A stretch of 64,000 nucleotides of DNA from assembly GCA_900318345.1 (NCBI GenBank), contig ONKD01000012.1:104168-168167 (forward strand), read 5' to 3'. A program made the position numbers and the translations under genes. The stretch comes from an uncultured Prevotellaceae bacterium. GTDB taxonomy: Bacteria > Bacteroidota > Bacteroidia > Bacteroidales > Muribaculaceae. The first letter of the stretch is position 1; each line of letters starts with the position of its first letter. A model generated the notes under the pieces. The model ran no database searches, was not told where the DNA came from, and worked only from the letters and a program-made list of their open reading frames with translations. Of this stretch, positions 7,882 to 16,010 are shown in pieces.

Positions 7882-8424
7882 TTAGTAGTTCTCGGCTTTG
7901 ATCTGGAAGTAAGCGCGCGGATGGTTGCACACGGGGCACATCTCGGGGGCCTTCTTGCCGATGACCACGTGACCGCAGTTGCTGCACTGCCAGATGGTGT
8001 CGCCGTCGCGCGAGAAGACGATGTCCTGCTTGATGTTGTTGAGCAGCTTCAGGTAGCGCTCCTCGTGCAGTTTCTCGATGGCGGCAACGCCCTCCATCTG
8101 CTCAGCAATCTCGATAAAGCCTTCCTCGCGGGCCTCTTCGGCCATGCGCTTGTACATGTCGGTCCACTCGAAGTTCTCACCGGCTGCGGCGTCCTCGAGG
8201 TTCTCAAGGGTGCCCTTCACAGCGCCACCCTGCAGCAGCTTGAACCACAACTTGGCGTGCTCCTTCTCCTGATTGGCGGTTTCCTCAAAGATGGCAGCAA
8301 TCTGCACATAGCCGTCCTTCTTGGCCTTGGAGGCATAGTAAGTGTACTTGTTGCGTGCCTGACTCTCGCCGGCAAAGGCTTCCATCAGATTCTTCTCGGT
8401 CTTGGTTCCTTTCAACTCTTTCAT
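7882..8424 (-). CDS. rbr: Rubrerythrin
   Basis: A 180-residue protein. Residues 1-140 are the ferritin-like diiron domain with the two ExxH-type motifs ([13 protein letters not shown] and the C-terminal EKLHEERY), and residues 145-180 are a rubredoxin-like domain with CSNCGH and CPVCNHP holding Fe(Cys)4. It acts as a cytoplasmic peroxidase in anaerobes, reducing hydrogen peroxide with electrons from rubredoxin or NAD(P)H systems. Full normal length. It has its own promoter at 8476-8507 and a strong terminator, so it is monocistronic. Together with the superoxide dismutase at 30411 it forms the visible oxidative-stress defence. Confidence 0.97.
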   Translation of the reverse strand: MKELKGTKTEKNLMEAFAGESQARNKYTYYASKAKKDGYVQIAAIFEETANQEKEHAKLWFKLLQGGAVKGTLENLEDAAAGENFEWTDMYKRMAEEAREEGFIEIAEQMEGVAAIEKLHEERYLKLLNNIKQDIVFSRDGDTIWQCSNCGHVVIGKKAPEMCPVCNHPRAYFQIKAENY

Positions 8425-8475
8425 TGTGATAGTGATAGTTAAGTTATTAATTGAACATTTTTGATATCGATGCTA

Positions 8476-8507
8476 CAAAGGTAGTTCAAGCCGAAGATAA
8501 AAACAAA
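8476..8507 (-). promoter_or_regulatory. rbr: Promoter of rubrerythrin
   Basis: On the minus strand TTTG (8504-8507), 20 bases, TACCTTTG (8476-8483). It fits the Bacteroidetes consensus well. Confidence 0.75.
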
Positions 8508-8742
8508 TGAATCCATTGTTTTTTTAAACAACGAAAACAACATAAAAAATTACGAATTACACGAATTGAACGAAGGAATCCTCTTCCTGGCCTCCCACGC
8601 TAAGGCGCGAAGCCGCTAAGAATTTAATGGGGCATCCGCGCTCTCATCCGTCCACGAATTAAATTAATTGGCATCTGCGTTCTTAAAATACTACGGATTT
8701 ATCTGATATATCTGAGGGATGGCGCTTACAAATCCACGCTAG
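8508..8742. other. Gene-free gap with fragments of dispersed repeats
   Basis: No coding signal. It holds one arm of the repeat ACGAATTACACGAATT (about 8551-8566; full inverted pairs at 11952 and 14542) and CACGCTAAGGCGCGAAGCC (about 8600), related to the sequence encoding the end of the BASS transporter. The rest is unremarkable. Confidence 0.5.
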
Positions 8743-9750
8743 CTAGTGGTTGTATTCCTGGCGCAGGGGATAGGTGTTGCGCAGTGACTCGAAGTTGGCG
8801 GGAGCGGCTTTGAGGGCGGCAGTGTCGGCCATGATGTCGTAGCTGGCGGCGATGCCGTCGAGGGTGACCTGTGCGGCGCCTGTAGCGGGTGCGTCAATCG
8901 TGGGGAAGGGGATGTCCCAGCCGTAAAACTCATTCAAGGCCTCGAGCATCATGGCGGTGCCGCGCTGCTTGCCCTCACGGCTGTAGCCGGCAATGTGCGG
9001 TGTGGCTACGACGCATCTGTCTAGCAGCGGCAACGATATGGCGGGTTCGTTCTCCCAGCAGTCGAGGGCGATGTCGCCATGCCAGCTCAGCAGGGCGGCA
9101 TTGTTGGCGATGGGGCCGCGGGCGGCATTCATGATCAGGCGGCAGCGCGACAGCCCGTTCAGGAAGGCTGTGTTACACAGGTGCCACGTGGGCCACTGGC
9201 CGTCGCGGGTGATGGGGGTGTGGAAGGTGATGATGTCACAACGGCGTTGCAGCTCGTCAAGCGACAGGAATTGCTCGTTTGACAAGCCTTCTCTGTGTTC
9301 CCTGGGCGGGTCGTTGAGAAGAACGGTGAAGCCCAGTTGGCTGGCCCAGCGGGCGACGATGGAGCCGATGTGGCCCACACCGACGATGCCCAGGGTGAGA
9401 CCATCGGGGCTGGTGATGCCGCGCTGCTGCATCCAGGCATGAATGGCGGTGAAGACCCATTGGGCGACGGCGGGCGCATTGCAGCCCGGAGCGTTGCGAA
9501 CGGTGATGTCGTGCTTGTCGCAGTAGTCGAGGTCGATGTGGTCGGTGCCGATGGTCGCCGACCCGATGAATCGCACGCGGCTGCCGTCGAGCAGGGCGGC
9601 ATTGCAGCGGGTGCGGGTGCGCACGATGAGCGCGTCGGCGTCGCGCACGGCCTCAGGAGTGAACTCCACGGGCTCGAGGTAATCGACCGAGGCAAACGGA
9701 TCAATCAACCCACGGATGTGCGGAATATGGCTCTCGACAATAACTCTCAT
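8743..9750 (-). CDS. pdxB: Erythronate-4-phosphate dehydrogenase
   Basis: A 335-residue D-2-hydroxyacid dehydrogenase of the PdxB type. The NAD-binding motif GIVGVGHIGSIVARWASQLG lies in the middle; the substrate-binding GSATIGTDHIDLDYC precedes it, and the catalytic Arg (MNAARGPI), Glu (WENEP) and His (ATPHIAGYS) follow in order. The C-terminal ~80 residues match the PdxB-specific dimerization region in position. It oxidizes 4-phosphoerythronate in the DXP-independent branch to pyridoxal phosphate. The gene upstream in the same direction (YhcG-type nuclease) ends ten bases away, but the products have no evident link. Confidence 0.93.
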   Translation of the reverse strand: MRVIVESHIPHIRGLIDPFASVDYLEPVEFTPEAVRDADALIVRTRTRCNAALLDGSRVRFIGSATIGTDHIDLDYCDKHDITVRNAPGCNAPAVAQWVFTAIHAWMQQRGITSPDGLTLGIVGVGHIGSIVARWASQLGFTVLLNDPPREHREGLSNEQFLSLDELQRRCDIITFHTPITRDGQWPTWHLCNTAFLNGLSRCRLIMNAARGPIANNAALLSWHGDIALDCWENEPAISLPLLDRCVVATPHIAGYSREGKQRGTAMMLEALNEFYGWDIPFPTIDAPATGAAQVTLDGIAASYDIMADTAALKAAPANFESLRNTYPLRQEYNH

Positions 9751-9760
9751 GACAGTTATT

Positions 9761-10918
9761 TTATAATAGTTTTTTTAGTTCATCCACATCAGGTAAAGCC
9801 TTACGATATTCCTCGGGCATTTCTTGAGAAGTCGTGTATGTCGCCACACCCATTGGTTTGTTGTAGTCTCGTATCACAAATTCAACATATTCACGATTAG
9901 CTGATTTACATAAAACAATGCCAATCGATGGATTCTCATGTGCTTTCTTGACTTTTGCATCCAATATCGAAAGATAAGCCATCAGTTGCCCGAGATAGGA
10001 AGTCTTGAATTCACCTGTTTTCAATTCAATGACAACCATTGCATTTAACTCTCGGTTGAAAAAAAGAAGATCAGGGAAATGCTCCACACCATAAACTTCC
10101 AGATGATATTGGTTTCCGATAAAAGCAAAATCATTTCCAAAAGTCATGATAAATTGCTTGATGTTTTGAACTATCTTTTGTTCAACTACACGTTCGTCAG
10201 TGTCAATGCTATCTCTCTCTCCGATTTCCTCAACATTAATAAAATCAAGCAGATATTCATCTTTAAACATCATAACAGCTTTTCGAGCCATTAATGACTT
10301 GGATATTGTCTGCTGAAAATTATTTGGCATCAGGTCAATGTGCTCATGTGCATTCTCTTTGATAAGTTTTACTAGTGTTTCGGTGGGAAGGTGTTCCTCT
10401 GCCGTACGGCGAATATAGTAGTATCGGGCTGAAATGTCTTTAACTCTTGAAAAGATTTCCACATGATGTGTAAACGGCACCTTAAAAAAATCCTCAATAG
10501 GGAAATCTTTAGTTTCGTGTAATAATATTGTTGGGTATATATTAATGGCGTCGTCCGTCTTAACGGACGAATTACCTTGGTTCAAATCGTCCGTTGTAAC
10601 GGACGAATTAGCATCAAGGAAAGCCCAGTTATCATAAAATAGCCTCATTTTTTTAAGGCTTGTTGCTGAAAACCCCCTTAATCCTGGTAGTTCTCGCCGT
10701 AGCTGTTGGCTAATGGATTCTAATGCTCCCTGTCCCCAAACACCTTTTCTTGTATGATGAGAGAGATATTTGCCAATACTAAAATAAACTGTCAGTTGGA
10801 CGCGGTTAACGTTTTTGGCAGCTTCGTATTGGCTCTGAAGAATTGCCGTCTTGATTGCTTCGACAGCAACCCGATAATCAGTTGAAGATTGGTGCTGAGG
10901 CTTGATTTCTTTATCCAT
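9761..10918 (-). CDS. YhcG-type PDDEXK nuclease domain protein (DUF1016)
   Basis: A 385-residue protein. The N-terminal half (about 20-105) is the DUF1016 N-terminal domain with YFSIGKYLS and the L-R-x-E-L-P-G-L-R-G-F-S-x-x-S-L-x-x-M-R-x-F-Y motif. The C-terminal half carries the PD-(D/E)XK-like core: FPDLLFFNRELNAMVVIELK, followed by GQLMAYLS. Family members are accessory nucleases often near restriction or mobile loci; a specific function is not established. The linker (residues ~103-125) has two 12-residue repeats NSSVTTDD/NSSVKTDD, encoded by two 20-bp palindromes 36 bp apart (10551, 10587). Confidence 0.85.
   Translation of the reverse strand: MDKEIKPQHQSSTDYRVAVEAIKTAILQSQYEAAKNVNRVQLTVYFSIGKYLSHHTRKGVWGQGALESISQQLRRELPGLRGFSATSLKKMRLFYDNWAFLDANSSVTTDDLNQGNSSVKTDDAINIYPTILLHETKDFPIEDFFKVPFTHHVEIFSRVKDISARYYYIRRTAEEHLPTETLVKLIKENAHEHIDLMPNNFQQTISKSLMARKAVMMFKDEYLLDFINVEEIGERDSIDTDERVVEQKIVQNIKQFIMTFGNDFAFIGNQYHLEVYGVEHFPDLLFFNRELNAMVVIELKTGEFKTSYLGQLMAYLSILDAKVKKAHENPSIGIVLCKSANREYVEFVIRDYNKPMGVATYTTSQEMPEEYRKALPDVDELKKLL
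10551..10606. repeat. Two palindromes inside the YhcG gene
   Basis: TCGTCCGTCTTAACGGACGA at 10551-10570 and TCGTCCGTTGTAACGGACGA at 10587-10606. Each can form a hairpin of 8-9 bp. The 36-bp period keeps the reading frame and encodes the NSSVxTDD repeat. Confidence 0.85.
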
Positions 10919-10945
10919 TTTTCAAGAAATGAGAGATTTGATAAG

Positions 10946-11935
10946 TCAAATAGATTGTGTCAGGGTGAATGCGCAGCTGGCGATGCAGGCGGCGGTGAAT
11001 AACAGGATAAACAGGTAGCGGTAGGGGGCGGCGCGCAGGGTGTGGACATGAGCCACCTGGACGGCGACGGTGAGGTTGAGCAACGGCAGATAGACTGCCA
11101 AGTGCTTGAAGTCAAGGCACAGGGCGATGAGCGCCAACACCAGCACGATGATAAAAAAGATGTTATACACGCGCGTCTGGAGCCTGTAATTCATGATGGT
11201 GTAGAGATTCATCACCGCCAGCACCACACCCAGGAGGGCTGTCGTTGCCACTAGGATGGTGAGGTGGCTAGTCCATGCATCCCTGGTCATCAACCACAAG
11301 CCCTCGAAGTGGGGTAGGGCAAAATGGGCTGGAGTTGTGATGCCCAGGCCCAGGGCGATCCAGAAGGGGGTGACCAACCCGAAAAGCATGGCCAGCACAC
11401 CCTTGAGCCCCATTGCCCGCATGTTCATGAATCCCAGCAGATAGGCAGGAATGAGCACCAGGAAACCATAGTGGACCATCATGCCGGCTGTCACTATCGT
11501 GAAGATGAGGAAAATGCTGTATTGCGAGTGATGGTCCTGATAGGAGGCGAACAGCGGCATGAGCGTCAAGGCCGTCACCAGCGCGAGCAGTGTGCCCGCG
11601 TTAAAGGAGACCAGCCCCGAGGGGTTGGCCATGTTCAAAAGGAAGAATGCCGACACAAACAGGTGGGTCATCGACCGCACATAGGTAAACACCTTGTTGA
11701 TCGCCAACAGGATGCCCCCCGTGAGCAACAGGCACAGCACGTTGACCGTGGCCGAGAGCGGGGCGTTGGCGATGAGTGGCTCAAGGAGCGTGAAAAAGAC
11801 GCCATTCTCGCTGGTTGTCGAGGGCTGCACTCCCAACGAGAGCGCTGCAGCGGCACTCACTACAAGCGCCACTGCACACAGCACCATGAAGGCGCGTCCA
11901 TTGAAGTACTCGTTGATATGATCCTGCCTAGACAT
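10946..11935 (-). CDS. Polytopic membrane protein, function unknown
   Basis: About 329 residues with roughly nine to ten predicted hydrophobic helices and very few charged residues between them. It starts MSRQDHINEYFNGRAF (a second ATG three bases earlier adds one Met). Organisation resembles the DUF6427-like membrane proteins found in Bacteroidetes, but the family was not certain by eye. It follows the RlmL-like gene in the same direction, separated by an inverted repeat at 11952-12025. No catalytic motif is visible. It could equally be a glycan polymerase-like or flippase-associated protein; none of these can be supported. Confidence 0.75.
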   Translation of the reverse strand: MSRQDHINEYFNGRAFMVLCAVALVVSAAAALSLGVQPSTTSENGVFFTLLEPLIANAPLSATVNVLCLLLTGGILLAINKVFTYVRSMTHLFVSAFFLLNMANPSGLVSFNAGTLLALVTALTLMPLFASYQDHHSQYSIFLIFTIVTAGMMVHYGFLVLIPAYLLGFMNMRAMGLKGVLAMLFGLVTPFWIALGLGITTPAHFALPHFEGLWLMTRDAWTSHLTILVATTALLGVVLAVMNLYTIMNYRLQTRVYNIFFIIVLVLALIALCLDFKHLAVYLPLLNLTVAVQVAHVHTLRAAPYRYLFILLFTAACIASCAFTLTQSI

Positions 11936-11951
11936 CACACCTGGTTATGTG

Positions 11952-12025
11952 AACTACGAATTACACAAATTGCACAAATCGCTTGGTTGGAGAAACCGTT
12001 TGTTTAATTCGTGTAACTCGTAGTT
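11952..12025. repeat. Inverted repeat, family C (AACTACGAATTACAC...)
   Basis: AACTACGAATTACACAAATT (11952-11971) and AATTCGTGTAACTCGTAGTT (12006-12025) are inverted arms around a 34-base loop. A second pair of the same family is at 14542-14611. Confidence 0.75.
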
Positions 12026-12041
12026 GATCAAAATTCTATCA

Positions 12042-13748
12042 CTATTCTTCGTTGTTACCTTTGGGCGTGTCGTCGGTGGGCTCGTTCAGGTCACGCCGTT
12101 TCCAGCTCTTGCGGCGGCCATGGATAATGGGCACTTCCTTGTCGGCGCTGAGCGTGGGTTTGCGGTCACGCAGGATACGCTTGGCAAACGCTGCTGAATG
12201 GCGGAATTCCTGATCAAAGTCATCATCATAGCGACCTTCCTTGTCGCGGTTGTCCACGTCGGCCATCATGCGGCGGTCGCGGGCGATTTTGGCGCGGCGC
12301 AGGCGCTCCTCATCGCTAATCGGAGCCTCGTCACGGCGGGGACGTTCGTCGTCAAAGCGGCGGGGACCACGAGGACGGTCATCATCGCGGCGGGGGCCAC
12401 GGCGGTCGTCATCAAAGCGACGTGGTCCACGGGGACGCTCGTCGTCAAAACGGCGCCTGGGGCGATCTCTGTCTTCGCGCCTGGGTCGGTCATCGTCAAA
12501 GCGGCGACGGGGGCGTTCCTCGCCGCCCACCTTGTTGTAGTTGCCCTTGCTGCGCTCGCTGGCACGGAAGTCCTCGTTGCGGATGTGCTCACCGCGCTCC
12601 CTCAACTCGTCATATCGACCCTCAAAGATGACAAACTGCAGCAGTTCGCAGTCGAGTCCGCCATTGTTGAGTGCATACTTCACCGAGGGTTTCAAGCCGA
12701 TCTTGAAATACTGCTCCTTGTCATAGCAGATGAGCCACACGTTATATCCCTTGAAGGTGTGCTTGAAGATAAAGCCCATGTCGCTATAGAACTGGTCAAT
12801 GTCCTCGATATTGAGCCGCTCGCCATAGGGCGGGTTGCTGATGAGTGTGCCGCCAGGGGGCACCAGCTCGATGTCCCTGATGTCGCGGCGCTCGAGCTCG
12901 ATGTATTTGTTCATTCCAGCGCTCTTGACGTTGGCGCGGGCGATGGCAATTGCCTTGCCCTCGATGTCACTGCCATAAATCTTGTGGGTAAATTCCCGCT
13001 CGGCGCTGTCGTCGTTGTAAATCGTGTTGAAGAGTTCCTCGTCATAGTCGGGCCACTGCTGGAAGGCGTAGTTGTCACGATACACGCCCGGAGCGGTGTT
13101 GGTGGCGATGAGCGCTGCCTCGATGAGGAAGGTGCCTGAGCCGCACATGGGGTCAATCAGGTCGGTCTCACCGCGCCATCCGCTCAGCATGATGATGCCG
13201 GCCGCGAGCACCTCGTTGATGGGCGCGTCGGTCTGAGCTGTGCGCCATCCGCGCTTGAACAGCGGGTCACCACTGCTGTCGAGCGACAGTGTCACCTCGC
13301 GTCCCGAGATGTGGACGTCAAAACGGATATCAGGATTGGTGAGGCGGATGCTGGGCCGCTTGCCATATTTCTCGTTAAAGAAGTCAGCGATGGCGTCCTT
13401 GACACGATAGGTGACAAAGCGCGAGTTAGTAAAGTCCTCGCTATAGACGGTGGCATCGATGGCAAATGTCGTTTTCACGGTCATCAGCTGCTCCCAATCA
13501 AACGACTTGAGCTGCTCATAGAGGTCATCGGCGCCTGTTGAACGCAGTTTGATAAACGGTTTGAGCACACGCACGGCCGTTCGGCAGGCAAAGTTTGCCC
13601 GATAGAGCATCTCCTTGTCGCCCTTGAAGGCTACCACGCGGTTTCCCTCGGTCACATCCTCGGCCCCCAGGGCTCGCAATTCATCGGCGAGCACGCCTTC
13701 CAAACCCAGGAAGGTCTTCGCCACCATGTCAAATTTGTCGGTCATCAT
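12042..13748 (-). CDS. THUMP-domain 23S rRNA (guanine-N2)-methyltransferase, RlmL-like, with Arg/Asp-rich tail
   Basis: A 568-residue protein (ATG at 13748; a TTG six bases upstream is less likely). Residues 1-160 are the N-terminal and THUMP domains; residues 165-385 are the N6/N2 methyltransferase domain with DPMCGSGTFLIEAALIA (SAM binding) and SNPPYGERL (catalytic N-P-P-Y). E. coli RlmL methylates G2445 of 23S rRNA; this is the expected role, though the protein lacks the RlmK half. The stretch from ~405 to ~500 is a low-complexity tail built from repeats like RPRGPRRFDDERP, probably disordered and RNA-binding. It is followed by a conserved-looking basic end. Promoter TACCTTTG at 13772-13779. 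Confidence 0.9.
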   Translation of the reverse strand: MMTDKFDMVAKTFLGLEGVLADELRALGAEDVTEGNRVVAFKGDKEMLYRANFACRTAVRVLKPFIKLRSTGADDLYEQLKSFDWEQLMTVKTTFAIDATVYSEDFTNSRFVTYRVKDAIADFFNEKYGKRPSIRLTNPDIRFDVHISGREVTLSLDSSGDPLFKRGWRTAQTDAPINEVLAAGIIMLSGWRGETDLIDPMCGSGTFLIEAALIATNTAPGVYRDNYAFQQWPDYDEELFNTIYNDDSAEREFTHKIYGSDIEGKAIAIARANVKSAGMNKYIELERRDIRDIELVPPGGTLISNPPYGERLNIEDIDQFYSDMGFIFKHTFKGYNVWLICYDKEQYFKIGLKPSVKYALNNGGLDCELLQFVIFEGRYDELRERGEHIRNEDFRASERSKGNYNKVGGEERPRRRFDDDRPRREDRDRPRRRFDDERPRGPRRFDDDRRGPRRDDDRPRGPRRFDDERPRRDEAPISDEERLRRAKIARDRRMMADVDNRDKEGRYDDDFDQEFRHSAAFAKRILRDRKPTLSADKEVPIIHGRRKSWKRRDLNEPTDDTPKGNNEE

Positions 13749-13771
13749 GTTCAATCAATCTTAGATTGCCG

Positions 13772-13779
13772 CAAAGGTA
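13772..13779 (-). promoter_or_regulatory. -7 box of the RlmL-like gene
   Basis: TACCTTTG on the minus strand, 23 bases before the chosen ATG. Confidence 0.5.
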
Positions 13780-13923
13780 CGAATAAGTTTTCACTTGATG
13801 CTTTTCGAGAGGCGGTTTTTTCGACGATGGAAAAAACTGGGGGCGAGAAAATGGATACTATGAACTATTTTTGTACCTTTGCGCCTCAATTCATTATCAA
13901 TCATGTAATCAATTCAGTAAAGA

Positions 13924-14523
13924 ATGGAAAAGATTCAAGCAGGAAAATATGTGGAGCTCGTGTATGAGATCCTGGTAGTAAACGGCGATGAGCAGATGAG
14001 TGTGTTCAAGTTCAACAAGGAGCACCCCGATGCATTTGTCTTCGGCATGGACCCGTCGTTGATCGAGGGCTTCCAGACCAATATCATGGGACTGGAGCAG
14101 GGCGCAGAGTTTGATTTCACGCTCAAGCCCGAGGAGGCCTTTGGCGTGAAGAGCCCGGACCTCATCTATGAGCTGGAAAAAGAGATTTTCCACGTGGAGG
14201 GCAAGTTTGACGCCGAGAACATCCGCGAGGGTGCGCGTGTACCCATGATGACCCAGGAGGGCATGCGTGTGGAGGGCATCGTGCTCAAGGTGACCGACGA
14301 CAAGGTGGTGATGGACTTCAACCACCAGTTGGCCGGCGAGACGGTGCGCTACAAGGGATTTGTCCAGGTCGTGCGCGACGCTAAGCCCGAGGAGCTTCAG
14401 CCCCATCACCACGGCTGTGGATGCGGTTGTGAGTCCTGTGGCGATGACTGCGGCCACGACCACTGTGGCGATGACTGCGGCCACGACCACTGTGGCGAAG
14501 GCTGCGACTGCGGCCACTGCTAA
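13924..14523 (+). CDS. slyD: SlyD-like FKBP-type peptidyl-prolyl isomerase with metal-binding tail
   Basis: A 199-residue protein. Residues 1-70 and 125-155 form the FKBP domain and ~70-125 the inserted chaperone flap, as in SlyD (FGMDPSLIEGFQTNIMGLEQG is the family signature region). Residues 158-199 are a Cys/His-rich tail with repeated CGDDCGHDH units, encoded by a perfect 27-bp tandem duplication at about 14438-14491. SlyD tails bind Ni2+ and deliver it for hydrogenase maturation in E. coli; binding of Ni, Zn or Cu here is inference. Prolyl isomerase and chaperone activity in the cytoplasm are expected. Promoter-like TACCTTTG at 13874. Confidence 0.92.
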   Translation: MEKIQAGKYVELVYEILVVNGDEQMSVFKFNKEHPDAFVFGMDPSLIEGFQTNIMGLEQGAEFDFTLKPEEAFGVKSPDLIYELEKEIFHVEGKFDAENIREGARVPMMTQEGMRVEGIVLKVTDDKVVMDFNHQLAGETVRYKGFVQVVRDAKPEELQPHHHGCGCGCESCGDDCGHDHCGDDCGHDHCGEGCDCGHC

Positions 14524-14541
14524 CACGCGGCACGATTTGTT

Positions 14542-14611
14542 TACTACAAATTACACGAATTTTACGAATAATTCTTTCAATAGAATTTGTAAAATCCGTG
14601 TAATTTGTAGT
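14542..14611. repeat. Inverted repeat, family C, between convergent genes
   Basis: ACTACAAATTACACGAATTT (from 14542) pairs with its inverse ending at 14611 (GTGTAATTTGTAGT). It sits between the convergent slyD and deoC genes, so a bidirectional terminator role is possible. Confidence 0.75.
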
Positions 14612-14629
14612 TTTATGTAACCGTGAGAG

Positions 14630-15574
14630 TTAGAAGGGCTTGTCGTCGGTGCCGCTGAAGGACTGGAACAGGGCGTTGGCGAGGCTTGACGCGCCGATGC
14701 GGAAGTAGCGGTTGTTGAGCCACTGCTCGCCCAGCACCTCCTTGACGATGGTGTAGTACTTGACAGCGTCCTCGGTCGAGCGGATGCCTCCCGAAGCCTT
14801 GAAGCCCACCATGCGGCCGTGCTGGATGAAGTACTCCTTGATGCACTGGCACATCACATAGGCGGCCTCGAGCGAGGCGCCAGGATAGATCTTTCCCGTG
14901 GAAGTCTTGATGAAGTCGCAGCCCGAGTACATCGACAGGATGCTGGCGTTGCGGATGTTCTCGGCGGTCTTCAAATAGCCTGACTCAAGGATGACCTTCA
15001 AGGGACGCTCGCCCACGACTTGCTTGATCTCGGCAATTTCATCACACAATTCCTCGTAGGCCTCATCCTTGAAGTAGCCCACGTTGAGCACGATGTCCAC
15101 CTCGTCGGCACCGTCGGCGACGGCAAGTGCGGTCTCGGCGATTTTGGTCTCGATATGGGCCTGTGACGAGGGGAAGCAGGCGCTGCACACGGCAACGTCC
15201 ACACCGCTCACCTCGAGCGTGCCGCGCACCACGGCGGCAAAGTTGCTGTACACACAGATGGCGGCAACGTTCTTGTACTGCGGATAGTTGTTGTCAAAGT
15301 CGTTGACCTTTTGCACAAACTGTGCCACGCTGCGCTCGCTGTCCTCGGTGGCGAGGGTGGTCAGGTCCACGCAGTTGAGCAGGAACTGCTGCACCTCGGG
15401 CGTGTTGTTCTCGGCAGCGTGCTTGTCGATGATTTCCTGCACGGCGGCAGCCACGGCAGCGTCGTCGATGGTGACGTTGCTCTGGTTGATGGCGGTCATG
15501 TACTTGTCGGCCACGGGCTTGTGGTCATGGTGTTCGCAGCCGCAGCCGCAGTGTTCATGTTCGTGATTGCTCAT
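14630..15574 (-). CDS. deoC: Deoxyribose-phosphate aldolase with His/Cys-rich N-terminus
   Basis: A 314-residue protein from the ATG at 15574 (longer in-frame reading upstream overlaps mazG and is not credible). The aldolase barrel shows VDIVLNVGYFKD, KVILESGYL (lysine and glutamate of the active site), DFIKTSTGK with the Schiff-base Lys, and GFKASGGIRS. It cleaves 2-deoxyribose-5-phosphate to acetaldehyde and glyceraldehyde-3-phosphate in deoxynucleoside catabolism. Unusual is the start, MSNHEHEHCGCGCEHHDHK, a metal-binding-like stretch not part of the DeoC fold and similar in style to the tail of the neighbouring SlyD. The total is longer than the ~220-260 residues of typical DeoC. mazG-like gene lies 19 bases upstream. 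Confidence 0.94.
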   Translation of the reverse strand: MSNHEHEHCGCGCEHHDHKPVADKYMTAINQSNVTIDDAAVAAAVQEIIDKHAAENNTPEVQQFLLNCVDLTTLATEDSERSVAQFVQKVNDFDNNYPQYKNVAAICVYSNFAAVVRGTLEVSGVDVAVCSACFPSSQAHIETKIAETALAVADGADEVDIVLNVGYFKDEAYEELCDEIAEIKQVVGERPLKVILESGYLKTAENIRNASILSMYSGCDFIKTSTGKIYPGASLEAAYVMCQCIKEYFIQHGRMVGFKASGGIRSTEDAVKYYTIVKEVLGEQWLNNRYFRIGASSLANALFQSFSGTDDKPF

Positions 15575-15593
15575 AGTCTCGTAGATGATTTTT

Positions 15594-15926
15594 TTATGAT
15601 TGGTTAATAAGTTTCTTGTTATCAAGGTGGCGGTGGCTGTCGCGGCTGGTCTTCTTGGCGAAGTTGCGCTCCAGGGCGGCATCCAGGTCGATGCCCGTCT
15701 GGTTGGCCAGGCACATCACCACCCACATCACGTCGGCCAGTTCATCGGCCAGGTCCAGATCGTCACCCGGCTTGCTCGACTGGTCGCCGTAGCGTCGCGC
15801 GATGACCCGCGCCACCTCGCCCACTTCCTCGGTGAGCACCGCCATGTTGGTCAGTTCGCTGAAGTAGCGCACGCCATATTGCTTGATCCAAGCGTCAACC
15901 CTCTGTTGTGCTTCTTGTATTGTCAT
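15594..15926 (-). CDS. MazG-like nucleotide pyrophosphohydrolase
   Basis: A 110-residue all-helical protein of the MazG superfamily: LTEEVGEVARVIARRYGD contains the first E-x-x-E metal-binding motif and LADELADVMWVVMCLAN the second (E-x-x-D). Such enzymes hydrolyse (d)NTPs to NMP and PPi and clean the nucleotide pool. Length corresponds to single-domain, dimeric or tetrameric members. It probably heads an operon with deoC, a sensible nucleotide-metabolism pair. A promoter with TTGA and TACCTTTG 19 bases apart lies so close that the mRNA would have hardly any leader. Confidence 0.88.
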   Translation of the reverse strand: MTIQEAQQRVDAWIKQYGVRYFSELTNMAVLTEEVGEVARVIARRYGDQSSKPGDDLDLADELADVMWVVMCLANQTGIDLDAALERNFAKKTSRDSHRHLDNKKLINQS

Positions 15927-15933
15927 TGTGCCA

Positions 15934-15964
15934 CAAAGGTACTGCTTTTATTGCACGCAGTCAA
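15934..15964 (-). promoter_or_regulatory. Promoter of the mazG-like/deoC operon
   Basis: On the minus strand TTGA (15961-15964), 19 bases, TACCTTTG (15934-15941). The ATG begins only seven bases after the -7 box. Confidence 0.65.
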
Positions 15965-16010
15965 CCTAGTCATCAATTTATATTTCTAAAAACAGCCTCC
16001 TGGGAGTGCG

